This document shows positions 12,499 through 22,404 of a stretch of 64,000 bases of DNA, in pieces (position 1 is the first letter of the stretch; each line of letters begins with the position of its first letter). The stretch is taken from positions 682,001 to 746,000 of the forward strand of contig BCGN01000001.1 in assembly GCA_001599295.1 (NCBI GenBank). Direction: 5' to 3'. Both the position numbers and the translations under genes were made by a program. The DNA comes from Sporopachydermia quercuum. Lineage: Eukaryota > Ascomycota > Sporopachydermiomycetes > Sporopachydermiales > Sporopachydermiaceae. The notes below the pieces were generated by a model. The model was given only the letters and a program-made list of their open reading frames with translations, searched no databases and was not told the origin of the DNA.

Positions 12499-13420
12499 GT
12501 CAGTCAGTCAGTCAGTCAATCAGGCTGTTGATTTTTACTTCATATGACACAATAGGAAAAAGTTTTCATGATATTTGTTGTGCCTATCATAAAATTACCT
12601 ACTAACTGCTATATTTATTTAGCCCGGTTTACGCTGTATGGATTTGTTTTTGAACATAAGCAGTTTGCTTGAACTATGTGGAATATGCGTATAGATATCA
12701 GAATGCATTATTACTACTGCGTCATATTCCTACCTTTTTCTTGGCTTTCATTCTAACTCTTTATTATCAGCCATTTTTTGGATCTATGGGATGTGCTGCT
12801 GCCATCATCTTCACCTGTATGTTTTCATTTGTTTTGTAGTATGATGTGATAGTGCATTCAAGAACACTTGCATCTATACTTTGATATTATTTTGACCGTA
12901 CATTTCATTATCTAACACATATATTAGGTTTCGGTGCTTCTTACGGTACTGCTAAAGCTGGTGTCGGTATTTGCGCTACCTGTGTTTTAAGACCTGATTT
13001 ACTTGTCAAGAGTAAGTATTAGTTGCATAACATATTATTGAATACCTAACTCAGCATATTGAACAGCTCCATACTAATATTGTGATCATTATAGATATCA
13101 TTCCCGTCATTATGGCAGGTATCATTGCCATTTACGGTTTAGTCGTCTCCGTTTTGGTTTCCGATTCCCTTAAACAACAGCAAGCCTTATACACTGGTTT
13201 CATTCAACTGGGTGCAGGTTTATCTGTTGGTTTGGCAGGTTTAGCTGCTGGTTTCGCCATTGGTATCGTTGGTGATGCTGGTGTTAGAGGTACTGCTCAA
13301 CAACCAAGATTATTCGTTGGTATGGTTTTGATTCTTATTTTCGCTGAAGTCTTGGGTCTTTACGGACTTATTGTTGCTTTATTGTTGAACTCTAGAGCAA
13401 CTCAAGATGTTGTTTGTTAA
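12010..13420 (+). CDS. VMA3: V-ATPase proteolipid subunit c (Vma3), five exons with a 13-nt microexon
   Basis: Exons are 12010-12023, 12623-12635, 12771-12816, 12928-13011 and 13095-13420. They join in frame to exactly 160 residues, the length of yeast Vma3. The first 27 coding bases, split over exons 1 and 2, read MSDLCPVYA; exon 3 continues [15 protein letters not shown]. The product has four membrane helices and forms the proton-carrying c-ring of the vacuolar ATPase Vo sector. The proton-binding glutamate is Glu137 in [10 protein letters not shown], and the C-terminus [12 protein letters not shown] matches Vma3 rather than the c' subunit Vma11. Introns are 599, 135, 111 and 83 nt. Intron 1 has a perfect TACTAAC at 12600-12606; the others have TCTAAC or CCTAAC. 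Every 5' site is GTATGT, GTATGG or GTAAGT. Intron 1 contains a tetranucleotide repeat. Confidence 0.96.
12461..12523. repeat. (ATCA)n/(GTCA)n tetranucleotide microsatellite in VMA3 intron 1
   Basis: Roughly fifteen 4-bp units run through the middle of the long first intron of VMA3. The first block is CAAT-type; it changes to CAGT-type for five units and returns to CAAT. It does not touch the splice or branch signals and is likely to vary in length between strains. Confidence 0.9.
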
Positions 13421-13960
13421 TTTGATAAACTGGATATTCAGACGAAAGTGAGATGACAGTGAATTCCTCTCATGATTGGATGGATCAATCAAAGGTAAAA
13501 AATCAATAAGTAGCAAGCAAGCAACATGTGAGAGTATCAACAAGTTGTACACGTACTATGTCATTGAGATGTTATAGAATTTTCATCATATGATATACTC
13601 GTTTATGATTTGGAAAATTAAGTAAAGGAATTAATCGAAAACATACATGGATATTATATGTTATGTTACGTTAAGCTGTATTGTAATCATGTATTGATGA
13701 TCCATACTTTACGGGGTGATTAGTTTATCGTAGTGAATAAGTATACATTTCTGTTTCTAATGTTTCAATGTCTAAACAAGTAGGCGATCTCATGGCCATT
13801 ACAGCACTGTCTTATCGATCGATAAGTATACAACTTGTCAAATGGTGTACATTCACCTCTAAACTATCAACAGTACTATTGGAATTAAATACATTGCTGA
13901 AACTGAGATATATAATAATACCTTCCAATTCTTCGAATCAATTTTGTTCTTTATTTTTAA
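13421..13960. other. Intergenic, convergent VMA3/NUP85 3' ends
   Basis: About 540 bp between convergent genes. It probably holds both 3' UTRs. A 70-codon frame at 13768-13980 runs into the NUP85 stop on the opposite strand and has no family resemblance. Confidence 0.4.
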
Positions 13961-16816
13961 TCATAGCCCGGATACCATAAAAGACTTAGAAAGCTCTTTT
14001 GCTACACATATCCTTATTACCCTTAAAAACTCATTAACAGAAACCGCTCTCAAATCAGATCCTGCTAAAGTACATAATTTATAACGCCAATCATAGCCAG
14101 GAATAATCCGAGTAGATAATTCAAGATCTTCATTATCATCAAAACTAATGCAGTCGAATTTAAGATTATTACGAGCTGCCAATGTCTTTAACATAGTGAT
14201 TGCGGTTTCTTCATTATCTACTTCATCCAAATCATCTAAATTACCCGTTTGAATATCAAGAACTGTCATGAAGAACTGAAAAGATCTGTAGAAGAAATTG
14301 ATTTTATCTTGATGATCATCGCTATTCAGTTGATCCTGTGGTTTATCAACAAATTCGTATCTTAATGGGTTTTGTTTATCATTTTCTCGTGAAGGCGATG
14401 TTTTTTGTTCATGAGCAATAATACTTGGTTGGTATAATTGATCTAGATTGCCTTTACCAAACTCTAGTAGATCTATATAGTTGATGATATCTAATAGCTC
14501 TTCTGACGAGAATATTGACGGGTCTAACGCGTTTCTAGAGTCATCAAAAAGACACAGGATGTTCGCCAGAAGATTTAGCTGAAATCTTTCATTCAAATGA
14601 GGAAAGTTCAGTAGCTGAAGTAAGATGAATTTTGCATCTTTATATAATTGCTTGAGATTAACCAGTTCTTTGTTTCTGTCAGCATTATCATTAGTACTGA
14701 TAGCAGCAGTATCAATAGTGGTAGTGATAATAGTATTGCCTTGCTTGTTTTCCTCAAGTTCAAGTTCATGTCGTTTGATATAAATAGCTTCAAGCTTTTT
14801 GTAGAACTCTAATAGTACACCAAATGGTGCCAAGCATTGTCTAACAGTCGCACTGAGTAAATTCTCATCAAACTTANTAGGATTGTTAATGAATTCCATC
14901 AAATTCTCATCTTTGTTGCCAGAATGACCAAGTAGGAGTGCATCTTCGAATAACTTCCAGCAGTAACTAGCTATCGAGTTATAGTCATTGAGACCATTAT
15001 ATAATGCTAATGCTTCAAACAGCTTACCACCAAAAAGATATCTTCTAGCTAAAGCTTTAATTACCGACTCTTTAGTACTTTTGGTTATCAATGAAGGCTT
15101 GGATTCCATAAGACTTAGTATGAATTCCACATCATCTCCCTCGCGTATGAAGTATCTTGTAAGAAATTGATAAGCTGTTTCAACTCGTATATCTTTTACT
15201 TGGATCAGCTCGAGCATATCAAATCCAAGCTGCAGCATTGTTCTTTTCAGTTCTGAGGAGAAATCAGAGGATTCTTGAATACTTAAACATCCCTCTAATA
15301 GCTCACAGGCTAAAGAATGAAGTAAGTACTCTGAGATAGACGATGAGACAGTTGCTGTTTCGATAGCAGGATTAAGATCAAGTGCGTCTGAAACCTTTCC
15401 ATAGTTGATATCAGATAATAAGTGTTTGAAATTAGCAAAATAAGACACTATACAAGCGAATCCTAAGTCTAAAGCTTGTAAATGGGAAATTACTAGTAAA
15501 TAGTTCTTCCGTAATAGTTCCCAGCAAGCAAACTCCCAAACAATAGTAGAATCAACTGAAAGCTTCGTATCTATTAAATCTAGCATTTCCTTGAGTTTCC
15601 CTTCGTTGAAATAAAGGCCTAGATCACTGAAGTAAAGCAATGCTGATAATGCATCATACCATGTCTTCGAATGATTTAATATGATAAAATGGTTACCATC
15701 TAAGAATTCCAGTACTTGAGTGAGCTTATTTTTCACAGATACATTGTTTAATAATCTCAGATCAGGACTCATTAATAGCTTTTTAATACTAGACTTCCAT
15801 TCAATGAAGCTCGGATATGAAAACTTGTTAATACCAGGGAAAGCATCAATAATGTCTAGAATTGAAGATGCAATAACGTTTACTTCATTGCCTTCTTCCA
15901 AGAGTTTAGAATGTAAAAACAATGTATGCAAATTAGTAAAGCGGCCTCTTGAGATTAATTGGAAAACCTCAGGCCAGAATTCATTTGAATTGAAGTCTGG
16001 ATTAGTCTTGGAAGAGGCATTAATGGTAATAGGTGATGCATAACTAATCCAACTGACAATCTGTTCTGCTAACTTATCCGAAAATCCAAACTGCAAACTC
16101 TGAAAGCATCTGACTATCTTCAAGGCTTCCTGTATTGAGAGTTTAAGAGCTTCAGCTGATCCAATTGAATCAGAAGGTGATCTTTCTTGAGATCTCTCAT
16201 CAAGACTATCAAGTAGTATTTCTGCTTCTTTTATTAGATCATTAAATCCATTGTGAATCATATACTGTCTTCTGACAATTGCTTTAGTGGATCTATCAGA
16301 AATATCAGGTAGCTTGTTCAGCAGTTCCTGTAATATTCCAACAAAAGAGCGCGATAAAAATTGAATATATTCTGGGGTCAATTGAGTGGTGGGTGATATA
16401 TCACTTACAGGATAAATAGATGTGAAAGCAGCCAATTCGTTTGGTCTAAAGGAAGGATGTTCATTAGTTAAATTTTGGTAGGAAATCCATGCTAATCCAT
16501 CATTAGAAGAATTAGGATCAAGAGTGAACTTCACACATTTAGATTGTAGAGATAAAGATTTAGTCCCACCAGGAGGAATCGGCGTGTTTGGTAAATGTTC
16601 TTCTATAGTATTGACAACTTGCGTCATAGATTCCAGCAGATAGCTACTCAATTTGAAATCAGGCAGGTTCAATCCATTTTTTCCTGCTGCTATAGTGCTT
16701 TGTCGATCTTTTTTTTTTGTCTGATTCAAATGTGTTGGTTTGGTAAANAGTGAATCACTATTATTTGGTAGTGAGCCTAGGGTAGAACTTAGGCTGGAGT
16801 TCATGGCTCCTGACAT
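13961..16816 (-). CDS. NUP85: Probable nucleoporin Nup85 (Y-complex of the nuclear pore)
   Basis: A single frame of 951 residues from the ATG at 16814-16816; the three codons before it start only with TTG. After a Ser/Asn-rich N-terminus of about 40 residues and a divergent region, the centre shows Nup85-like helical solenoid features: WPEVFQLISRGRFTNLHTL near residue 280, then EFACWELLRKNYLLVISHLQ and paired helices to the end. Nup85 is an ACE1-type scaffold protein of the Nup84 (Y) complex, with Seh1 bound at its N-terminus. The protein is longer than S. cerevisiae Nup85 (744). Two undetermined bases lie in codons 23 and 647. The assignment rests on motif resemblance in a fast-evolving family and could be wrong at the level of which ACE1 nucleoporin it is. 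Confidence 0.7.
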   Translation of the reverse strand: MSGAMNSSLSSTLGSLPNNSDSXFTKPTHLNQTKKKDRQSTIAAGKNGLNLPDFKLSSYLLESMTQVVNTIEEHLPNTPIPPGGTKSLSLQSKCVKFTLDPNSSNDGLAWISYQNLTNEHPSFRPNELAAFTSIYPVSDISPTTQLTPEYIQFLSRSFVGILQELLNKLPDISDRSTKAIVRRQYMIHNGFNDLIKEAEILLDSLDERSQERSPSDSIGSAEALKLSIQEALKIVRCFQSLQFGFSDKLAEQIVSWISYASPITINASSKTNPDFNSNEFWPEVFQLISRGRFTNLHTLFLHSKLLEEGNEVNVIASSILDIIDAFPGINKFSYPSFIEWKSSIKKLLMSPDLRLLNNVSVKNKLTQVLEFLDGNHFIILNHSKTWYDALSALLYFSDLGLYFNEGKLKEMLDLIDTKLSVDSTIVWEFACWELLRKNYLLVISHLQALDLGFACIVSYFANFKHLLSDINYGKVSDALDLNPAIETATVSSSISEYLLHSLACELLEGCLSIQESSDFSSELKRTMLQLGFDMLELIQVKDIRVETAYQFLTRYFIREGDDVEFILSLMESKPSLITKSTKESVIKALARRYLFGGKLFEALALYNGLNDYNSIASYCWKLFEDALLLGHSGNKDENLMEFINNPXKFDENLLSATVRQCLAPFGVLLEFYKKLEAIYIKRHELELEENKQGNTIITTTIDTAAISTNDNADRNKELVNLKQLYKDAKFILLQLLNFPHLNERFQLNLLANILCLFDDSRNALDPSIFSSEELLDIINYIDLLEFGKGNLDQLYQPSIIAHEQKTSPSRENDKQNPLRYEFVDKPQDQLNSDDHQDKINFFYRSFQFFMTVLDIQTGNLDDLDEVDNEETAITMLKTLAARNNLKFDCISFDDNEDLELSTRIIPGYDWRYKLCTLAGSDLRAVSVNEFLRVIRICVAKELSKSFMVSGL

Positions 16817-18072
16817 CTTTTCCAATTATCCGTTAAGATGATGGACGCGGCGTATACTTAAGACGCCAACTGGATTTTGTACTTAGGTATTTAGAAGTCT
16901 AATTAGTAGTAGATGGCAGTGGAGATATAGAAACAAACGTTTTGATGGTGCATGATGTGTTAATCTTGTATATTATGAAAGCGATTTACAATAACGGTGC
17001 AAAAATCAAAAACTGCTTATATTCAACCATGGGATATGGGACAGGTTCACATCTACATCTAAAATAGAGGGGTAGTTTGTGAGATTAAAAAGGGTAGTTG
17101 CTAATTACTTCAATAAGAAGAAATAGGCTGAATGTATGAGATGGTCAGTGTATCTTATGACTGGTAGCCGGCTTTCAATATTGATTATGCTCATAATTTT
17201 AAGATTGTTCTCTGGATACAAAAGCTAAGCTAGCTGCTAAGTAAAGGGTTGAATTTTTGAGCTCTAATAGTATCGGGTAGAAGTACGTACTGAGGGATGT
17301 TCTACAGTGAGGAACAAAAGGATGATCTAAAATGAAGTGAACTAAAATAAAAAATTCATTAACTTAGAGGGTTTATCCAACTGGAGTAATTAAAATAAAC
17401 GTCTAACAAAATGATCTCGTCTGATAGATATCGCACTTCACATAAGTTGAAGTAGACTAAACAACACTTGTTCATATTTTNAAACGTTATAAAGACTTTT
17501 AATTCATTGAATTTTGTAAGGGTTTTTACATGTAAACCGACGAAGAACTACCAACAAAGATCTACTGAATACTAATTGCTGGCGACACATTATTTGTTGG
17601 TGACATATTAATTTATTATAAATAAGCTAATATCCAGATGCTTATCTTGCTTTATTATTCCTCTTAAATACCACGAAATAGCTATANATAAAAGGGCACG
17701 AATGGAGAAAAACAACATATAGTCACTAATAGGACGAATCTACGAGAGNCCCATAATCGGAGAGGGTTATCAGGGTNAATTATCTTACATATTTCTGTTA
17801 CAACCAGCTATGCATTACTTATTACTANACCACGTGACCTTTCACGTGACACATTGGTATTTTACATCTATCTATATTTCTATTTGTACCTTTTATAAAT
17901 ATACTATTTACTTCGCTGATTATTTACTCTCATTCTTCTCTTTCTAATTAATAAGAAGAAGAAGGAGAAGAAGGAAAAAGAGTAAGAATTCTGATACAAT
18001 TCTTCAATTTTTCTTAAAATTCATTTTATTTTACTGAATGATGTATGATCAGACAGCAACACATTTCAAGCT
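16817..18072. other. Intergenic upstream of NUP85 and tRNA-Gly
   Basis: About 1.25 kb with no ORF of note. It includes the NUP85 promoter side and, near its right end, two CACGTG sites listed separately. Five undetermined bases (17481 to 17828) cluster in 350 bp. I looked for LTR-like ends next to the tRNA gene and saw none. Confidence 0.4.
17831..17848. promoter_or_regulatory. Pair of CACGTG E-boxes
   Basis: CACGTG occurs at 17831-17836 and 17843-17848, starts 12 bp apart and each followed by AC. In yeasts this core is bound by bHLH factors such as Cbf1 and Pho4. The pair lies 225 bp upstream of tRNA-Gly and about 1 kb upstream of NUP85, so the target is unclear. The match itself is exact; function is inferred. 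Confidence 0.45.
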
Positions 18073-18144
18073 GGGCGATTAGTGTAGTGGTTATCATACT
18101 TGCCTTCCAAGCAAGTGACAGGGGTTCGATTCTCCTATCGCTCA
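18073..18144 (+). tRNA. tRNA-Gly, anticodon UCC
   Basis: A 72-nt cloverleaf without an intron. The acceptor arm GGGCGAT pairs with ATCGCTC (one G-U) and the discriminator is A. The D arm has TTAGTGTAGTGG, the anticodon stem CTTGC/GCAAG frames the loop CTTCCAA (anticodon 18106-18108), and the T arm carries GGTTCGATTCT, the B box. T runs at 18145-18148 and 18159-18163 can terminate RNA polymerase III. The sequence closely follows yeast tRNA-Gly(UCC). Confidence 0.96.
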
Positions 18145-18782
18145 TTTTAGTCGTGAAATTTTTAGATCTTTTTAAGTTTTTCAGANCTGAACCTTCAATC
18201 TTATTTTTTAAGTTGAGAAACTTGAATATACTGGTATTGACAGAGGTTTATATTGATTGGTACGTACTTTTAGAACATTTCTTTGCATGTATTCTTTTTC
18301 TAGGTAGCCTCTAATATTACTTCTTATTACTTCCTTTTTACTCAAATATTTCTAACAATATTTCAAATATCTTGCTTGTGTTTCTTTCCGATGAATGACA
18401 ATTTTCGCTTCTCTCAACCTGTTTCCTGATTTGAATTTAAACTCTCGTAACTGTTAGAATAGCGTTTCTTCTCAAACTTTAATTGAAGAGAATTAGATAA
18501 CCTGCGTACTTTTTGTGTTTTATATTATGATGATAACTATGTTCAATTATTCTTTGTTTACCATTACTCTATTCATTCAAATACCTTTGGAACAGACAAA
18601 TGACCCTTTTCGGTATCTTGCATACTGAAAACAAAGTATGCTATATCCCATCTAAAGCATCTAACTCAGAAGAAATATTAAGTAGATAGACATCTGGTTT
18701 ATCTTTCTCTTAACAGCTTGGAGGAAACTATTTCCTTTTCTCATTATACATCAACTTTCCCCTAAAATTTGTCGATATAATT
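18145..18782. other. Intergenic after tRNA-Gly
   Basis: AT-rich, with T runs just after the tRNA. An open frame runs through the tRNA (18045-18314) but is a shadow of it. Nothing else is supported. Confidence 0.4.
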
Positions 18783-18911
18783 ATGTCTTCTGGTATTTGT
18801 AGACCATATTCAAATACTTCAGGTCGATCCCAAGGTATATACACCCCAGAAGATTATCTGAATATTGGAAGTAGTGAAAACAACGACGGAAGAAGCTATT
18901 CATTCTGGTAG
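18783..18911 (+). CDS. Possible 42-residue small protein
   Basis: A short ATG frame (42 codons plus TAG) whose composition looks protein-like and differs from the AT-rich surroundings. It is rich in Ser, Gly and Arg, has YTPEDYLNIGSS in the middle and ends GRRSYSFW. There is no signal peptide or membrane segment. I do not recognise a family. It lies in the spacer between tRNA-Gly and the 3' end of HUL4, on the opposite strand to HUL4. It could be a genuine small protein or a chance frame. Confidence 0.3.
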   Translation: MSSGICRPYSNTSGRSQGIYTPEDYLNIGSSENNDGRSYSFW

Positions 18912-19193
18912 GGACTTACTAGATGATATAGTGTTTATTGAAAAATTTACAATGCAAGAATGCTGTTACGAATTCATTCCTACATTACACTTAAGTTGAA
19001 TGTATGAAATATGAGCCACAAAGGAAACTACCGCATTGGCCAATACTTTATCAACAATTAAAGTAAGACATATTCTTGTCAGTTTCATTTTGTTTACCAT
19101 TACCTAGTTCCTAATACGTAATACCTAACACCCTAGTAATATAGCCAGCCAACTATTCATAACCTCTTTTTTTCCAATATCTCATTATTTTGT

Positions 19194-22100
19194 TTATTTC
19201 AACCCAAAACCTTCACTCATTTCAACCGCCATTTCTAATTTCTGCCTTAGCTTTTCTTTATTCCTATACATGTACAAACAAATCTCATTAAAACATGTAT
19301 GAGAACTAGGTAGTCTGTCGCAATCACCACCTAAATATGATATCTTGAATTTCAAATTACTAATTCCTGTTGCAGGAATTCGATCAGATCCTGTTACAAA
19401 TATCAGTAGTCTTTTCTGCATTTCGACGTTATAACACGTGAACAGCTCCCAGAACCATTTAACTACTGGTGAATTCTCTGCGGCCTGTATACTCGGCCAA
19501 CCGTGATACCTCACAACAGTTTTCAGTAATTCTATGTCTAAGCTTTCATTGGAACCGCAGATTAAGAGCTCAATTTCTTCAGGCGTAAATAATGATAATG
19601 CATTACCACCAATAACATGATGGAACCCTCTTTTGAATGGTTCAAACGCTCTTGCAATAGACACATCCAAGAAATATGCAACATACTTTTTAACATACTC
19701 TTTCCTGTTCTCTTTTGTGACAATAATATTTTCACCGTTAGGAATCAATGGCTCTGTTTTCATTAATCCAAAAATATTAGTGTCAACAGAAAACGTTAAT
19801 GAGAAGACTTCACTAAAATCACCCCCCTGGTACTGCAATAAAGCTTCGAGACTCCTTCCCTGTACAGGATAAAGTTCAGTGAATTCCGCCAAACCATAAT
19901 CGTAACCTAAAAGCTTCTTATACAAAGCAGAAGGAAACGCTAAATCTAAAATAATAGAATTATAAATAGCCAAGCCTAAAACCACACCAACAAGATAATA
20001 CTGTGTTGTTTTTTCAAAAGGTTGACTTGAAAACCAGCATTTTAGTGATTCTTCATCATAAACAAACATCCCATAGGAAGGATCAAGTAATTCTTTGGTT
20101 AATAATGCGAACCACTCTTTCTTAAGACCCCCTGCATCAATTCCTGGTTCTCCACTAAACTCTACTTTCAGGCTTTTCTTAAAATTATCCTCCTGTTGAG
20201 ATATACTTGTTAGAGAGTCTTCTGTGAGACAATCCCGTCGTACCTTTATTTTGAAATTAACATCGATTAATGTCTGCCGATCAATTGCATCAACAAATGC
20301 CTCTTCTGCTTTTCTTGCCATTTGTTTCCCAGCTTCGTATTGTAATATAACTGTTTTTGCGCCTAAGGATAATAAGAAAGGAAATTGGCAGAATATATGT
20401 TTCACTGTTTTGTTTGAGCCTAATAATGTAGAATCCGTTTGATCACTCAGTAACACATCAGTGTTTTCAATTGTTGTTTCAATGTCACAACTACTACTAC
20501 CAGCTATACCCGTAGGGCCAAAAGTAGAAGAGGTGGTCCAATTGTCCATGTATTTTTCCAACGCAGATTTCACGCTTTTATTCTTTCCTGCTAAAGCGGA
20601 CAATGAAATCAATGAAGAGGGNGATTTTTTCATTTTACCTGAATTATGACTTGTTTGCCATCTCTCAAAATCAGCTTTAACATTAATATAATCACACATA
20701 GTGTTATAGAACTCTGATACTGGGCATTTGAGCTTCCCTGCACCTCTAGCTAAATTAGCTGTGAAAAAAATAGCTAAAACTCTTGCGCAGGTTTTAATTT
20801 GCCAGTCAAATGCATATACATTTGGATCTATAAGCATCTGCTTGCCCATCTTTGATTTTCCATTTGATCTTCCTAGTAGTACAGAGGGTAATCCTAATGA
20901 TGATATTAATCCATTGGGGCCATAATCATCTTTATTATCAAAAGAGTTGCTTGAATTGTTAATAGATCCATTAACATGAGTATTCATCCTGTTGACATCA
21001 TGGCTTGTGATAGGTTTACTAGGAGTAGCTGATTCCCTGTAATGTTTCAAGAGTCTGAACGAAATATATGAATTTAATAGCTGCACTTTGCTAACAAACA
21101 GCTCCTGGTCGTATCTTGCAAACCAGTTTAGTAAATAGTTCATTTGCTGTTCATTACACTGAGAAAGGACACCTGTTCCTCTTCTAACTATGCTGTAAGA
21201 TAATGTTTGTATTTCTTGGATTTCTGTATGAGCAACGTCTTTGAAGCTTTTCAGTAAATGAGAGTCAGGTAAACTAGTTCCAAAGGCACCTTGAGATAGT
21301 ACCGGATTCTCTAAAGCAATGAGTATCCAACAAAGATTTCTTGCATCTGATAAAGCATCTACTGGTAATTCTTTTAGCAGATTTTTTACTCCTAGCATGA
21401 AAGCAATGATAGGTTTGCAAGATTCTAAGGAAAACAATAAATCGTAGAAGGAATGTACTTCTGTCATGTCAAATCCTGGAGTTGAATGGTGTAATCTGTT
21501 TGCTTTTGACTGTTGTTTTATATTGCTGTTGAAAGATCCGTTAAGTTGTGCAAGAGAAATAGCTGTGGTATAGACAATTTGCTCTAATGGTGTAAAAAGT
21601 ATCTCGATATCGTTATTTGTTAATCTTGAATGGTTCAAGCCTTCTTTACATTTGCTGATGACTCTTTTAACAAGAGATAAGCTGAGAGGACGGCCAATTC
21701 CTGGTTTGAAGTCAACCGGTCCATGCAAAAGTACTGTGTTACATATTCCACCTGCATATGTTAGTATAAGTAGAAATAAATATAACTGAGTTGAAACAGC
21801 TGCAGAGAAACAGACGAAATAAAGTCCATTAACATTACCACAGATACATACATTTGACTTTCATTATACCTTTTGGATACTTTATAGAAGTACCACAGCA
21901 TCTACAATATGTAGTTACCTAGTAAGATAAGGAATCATTCGTTAGTAAACTCTTTCTTCGGTTTATCACGGTTCTTCTCGTCATCATACTTACATTATAA
22001 TCGACGCTGTCATTAACATCAAGATTATCAGAGAAAGACGAGTCACAGGTATCAATGGAATTCAAATCAGCTTTTTTTCCACCGTGTTTACGGCTATCAG

Positions 22101-22404
22101 GGCTCTGAGTGTGACTACTTTCATTACTGCTGGTTAGCCTTTTTATACGTCCCATGCCTCCCCATAATGACTTCTTTGCAGGTTTAGATGCTTTGCCATG
22201 TTGTTGGGCGTTCTGATTTTGCTGTTGTGATAATGAAGCTGACACTGACTGAACAATGTCATTGACTGACGATTGAGTTGATATTGAAGAGCTCGAGAAC
22301 ACACGAGCTTCGTTTGAGCTTCCTTGTTGTAAGGACATTGTCGTTATTTGAAAAGAACTCGCTATCTCAGTGTATAGTTTTAGTTGTCCTTTTTTTTTGT
22401 GCAT
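19194..22404 (-). CDS. HUL4: HECT-type E3 ubiquitin ligase Hul4 (three exons, LSD1-type zinc finger)
   Basis: Exons on the minus strand are 22404-21994, 21918-21852 and 21751-19194, giving 1,011 residues. Intron 1 (75 nt) has GTAAGT, TTTACTAAC and TTACTAG; intron 2 (100 nt) has GTATGT and TACTAACATATGCAG. The 67-nt middle exon plus the first bases of exon 3 encode a Cys4 finger, CRCC then KYPKG then CGIC (Cys142, 145, 160, 163), matching the LSD1-type pattern. The HECT domain covers about 646-1011, with EFSGEPGIDAGGLKKEW and the catalytic thioester Cys979 in SSHTCFNE. HECT ligases accept ubiquitin on this cysteine and pass it to substrates; yeast Hul4 is a nuclear ligase. Start: the first in-frame ATG is used; ATG 22336-22338 (MSLQQG) is an equally good alternative and shortens the protein by 22. 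Codon 369 of the last frame segment has one undetermined base at a third position. Confidence 0.9.

Noticed and set aside
17000-18072. Possible LTR element next to tRNA-Gly
   Set aside because: Yeast LTR elements favour tRNA flanks, but I found no terminal TG...CA repeat pair, primer-binding site or reverse-transcriptase frame.
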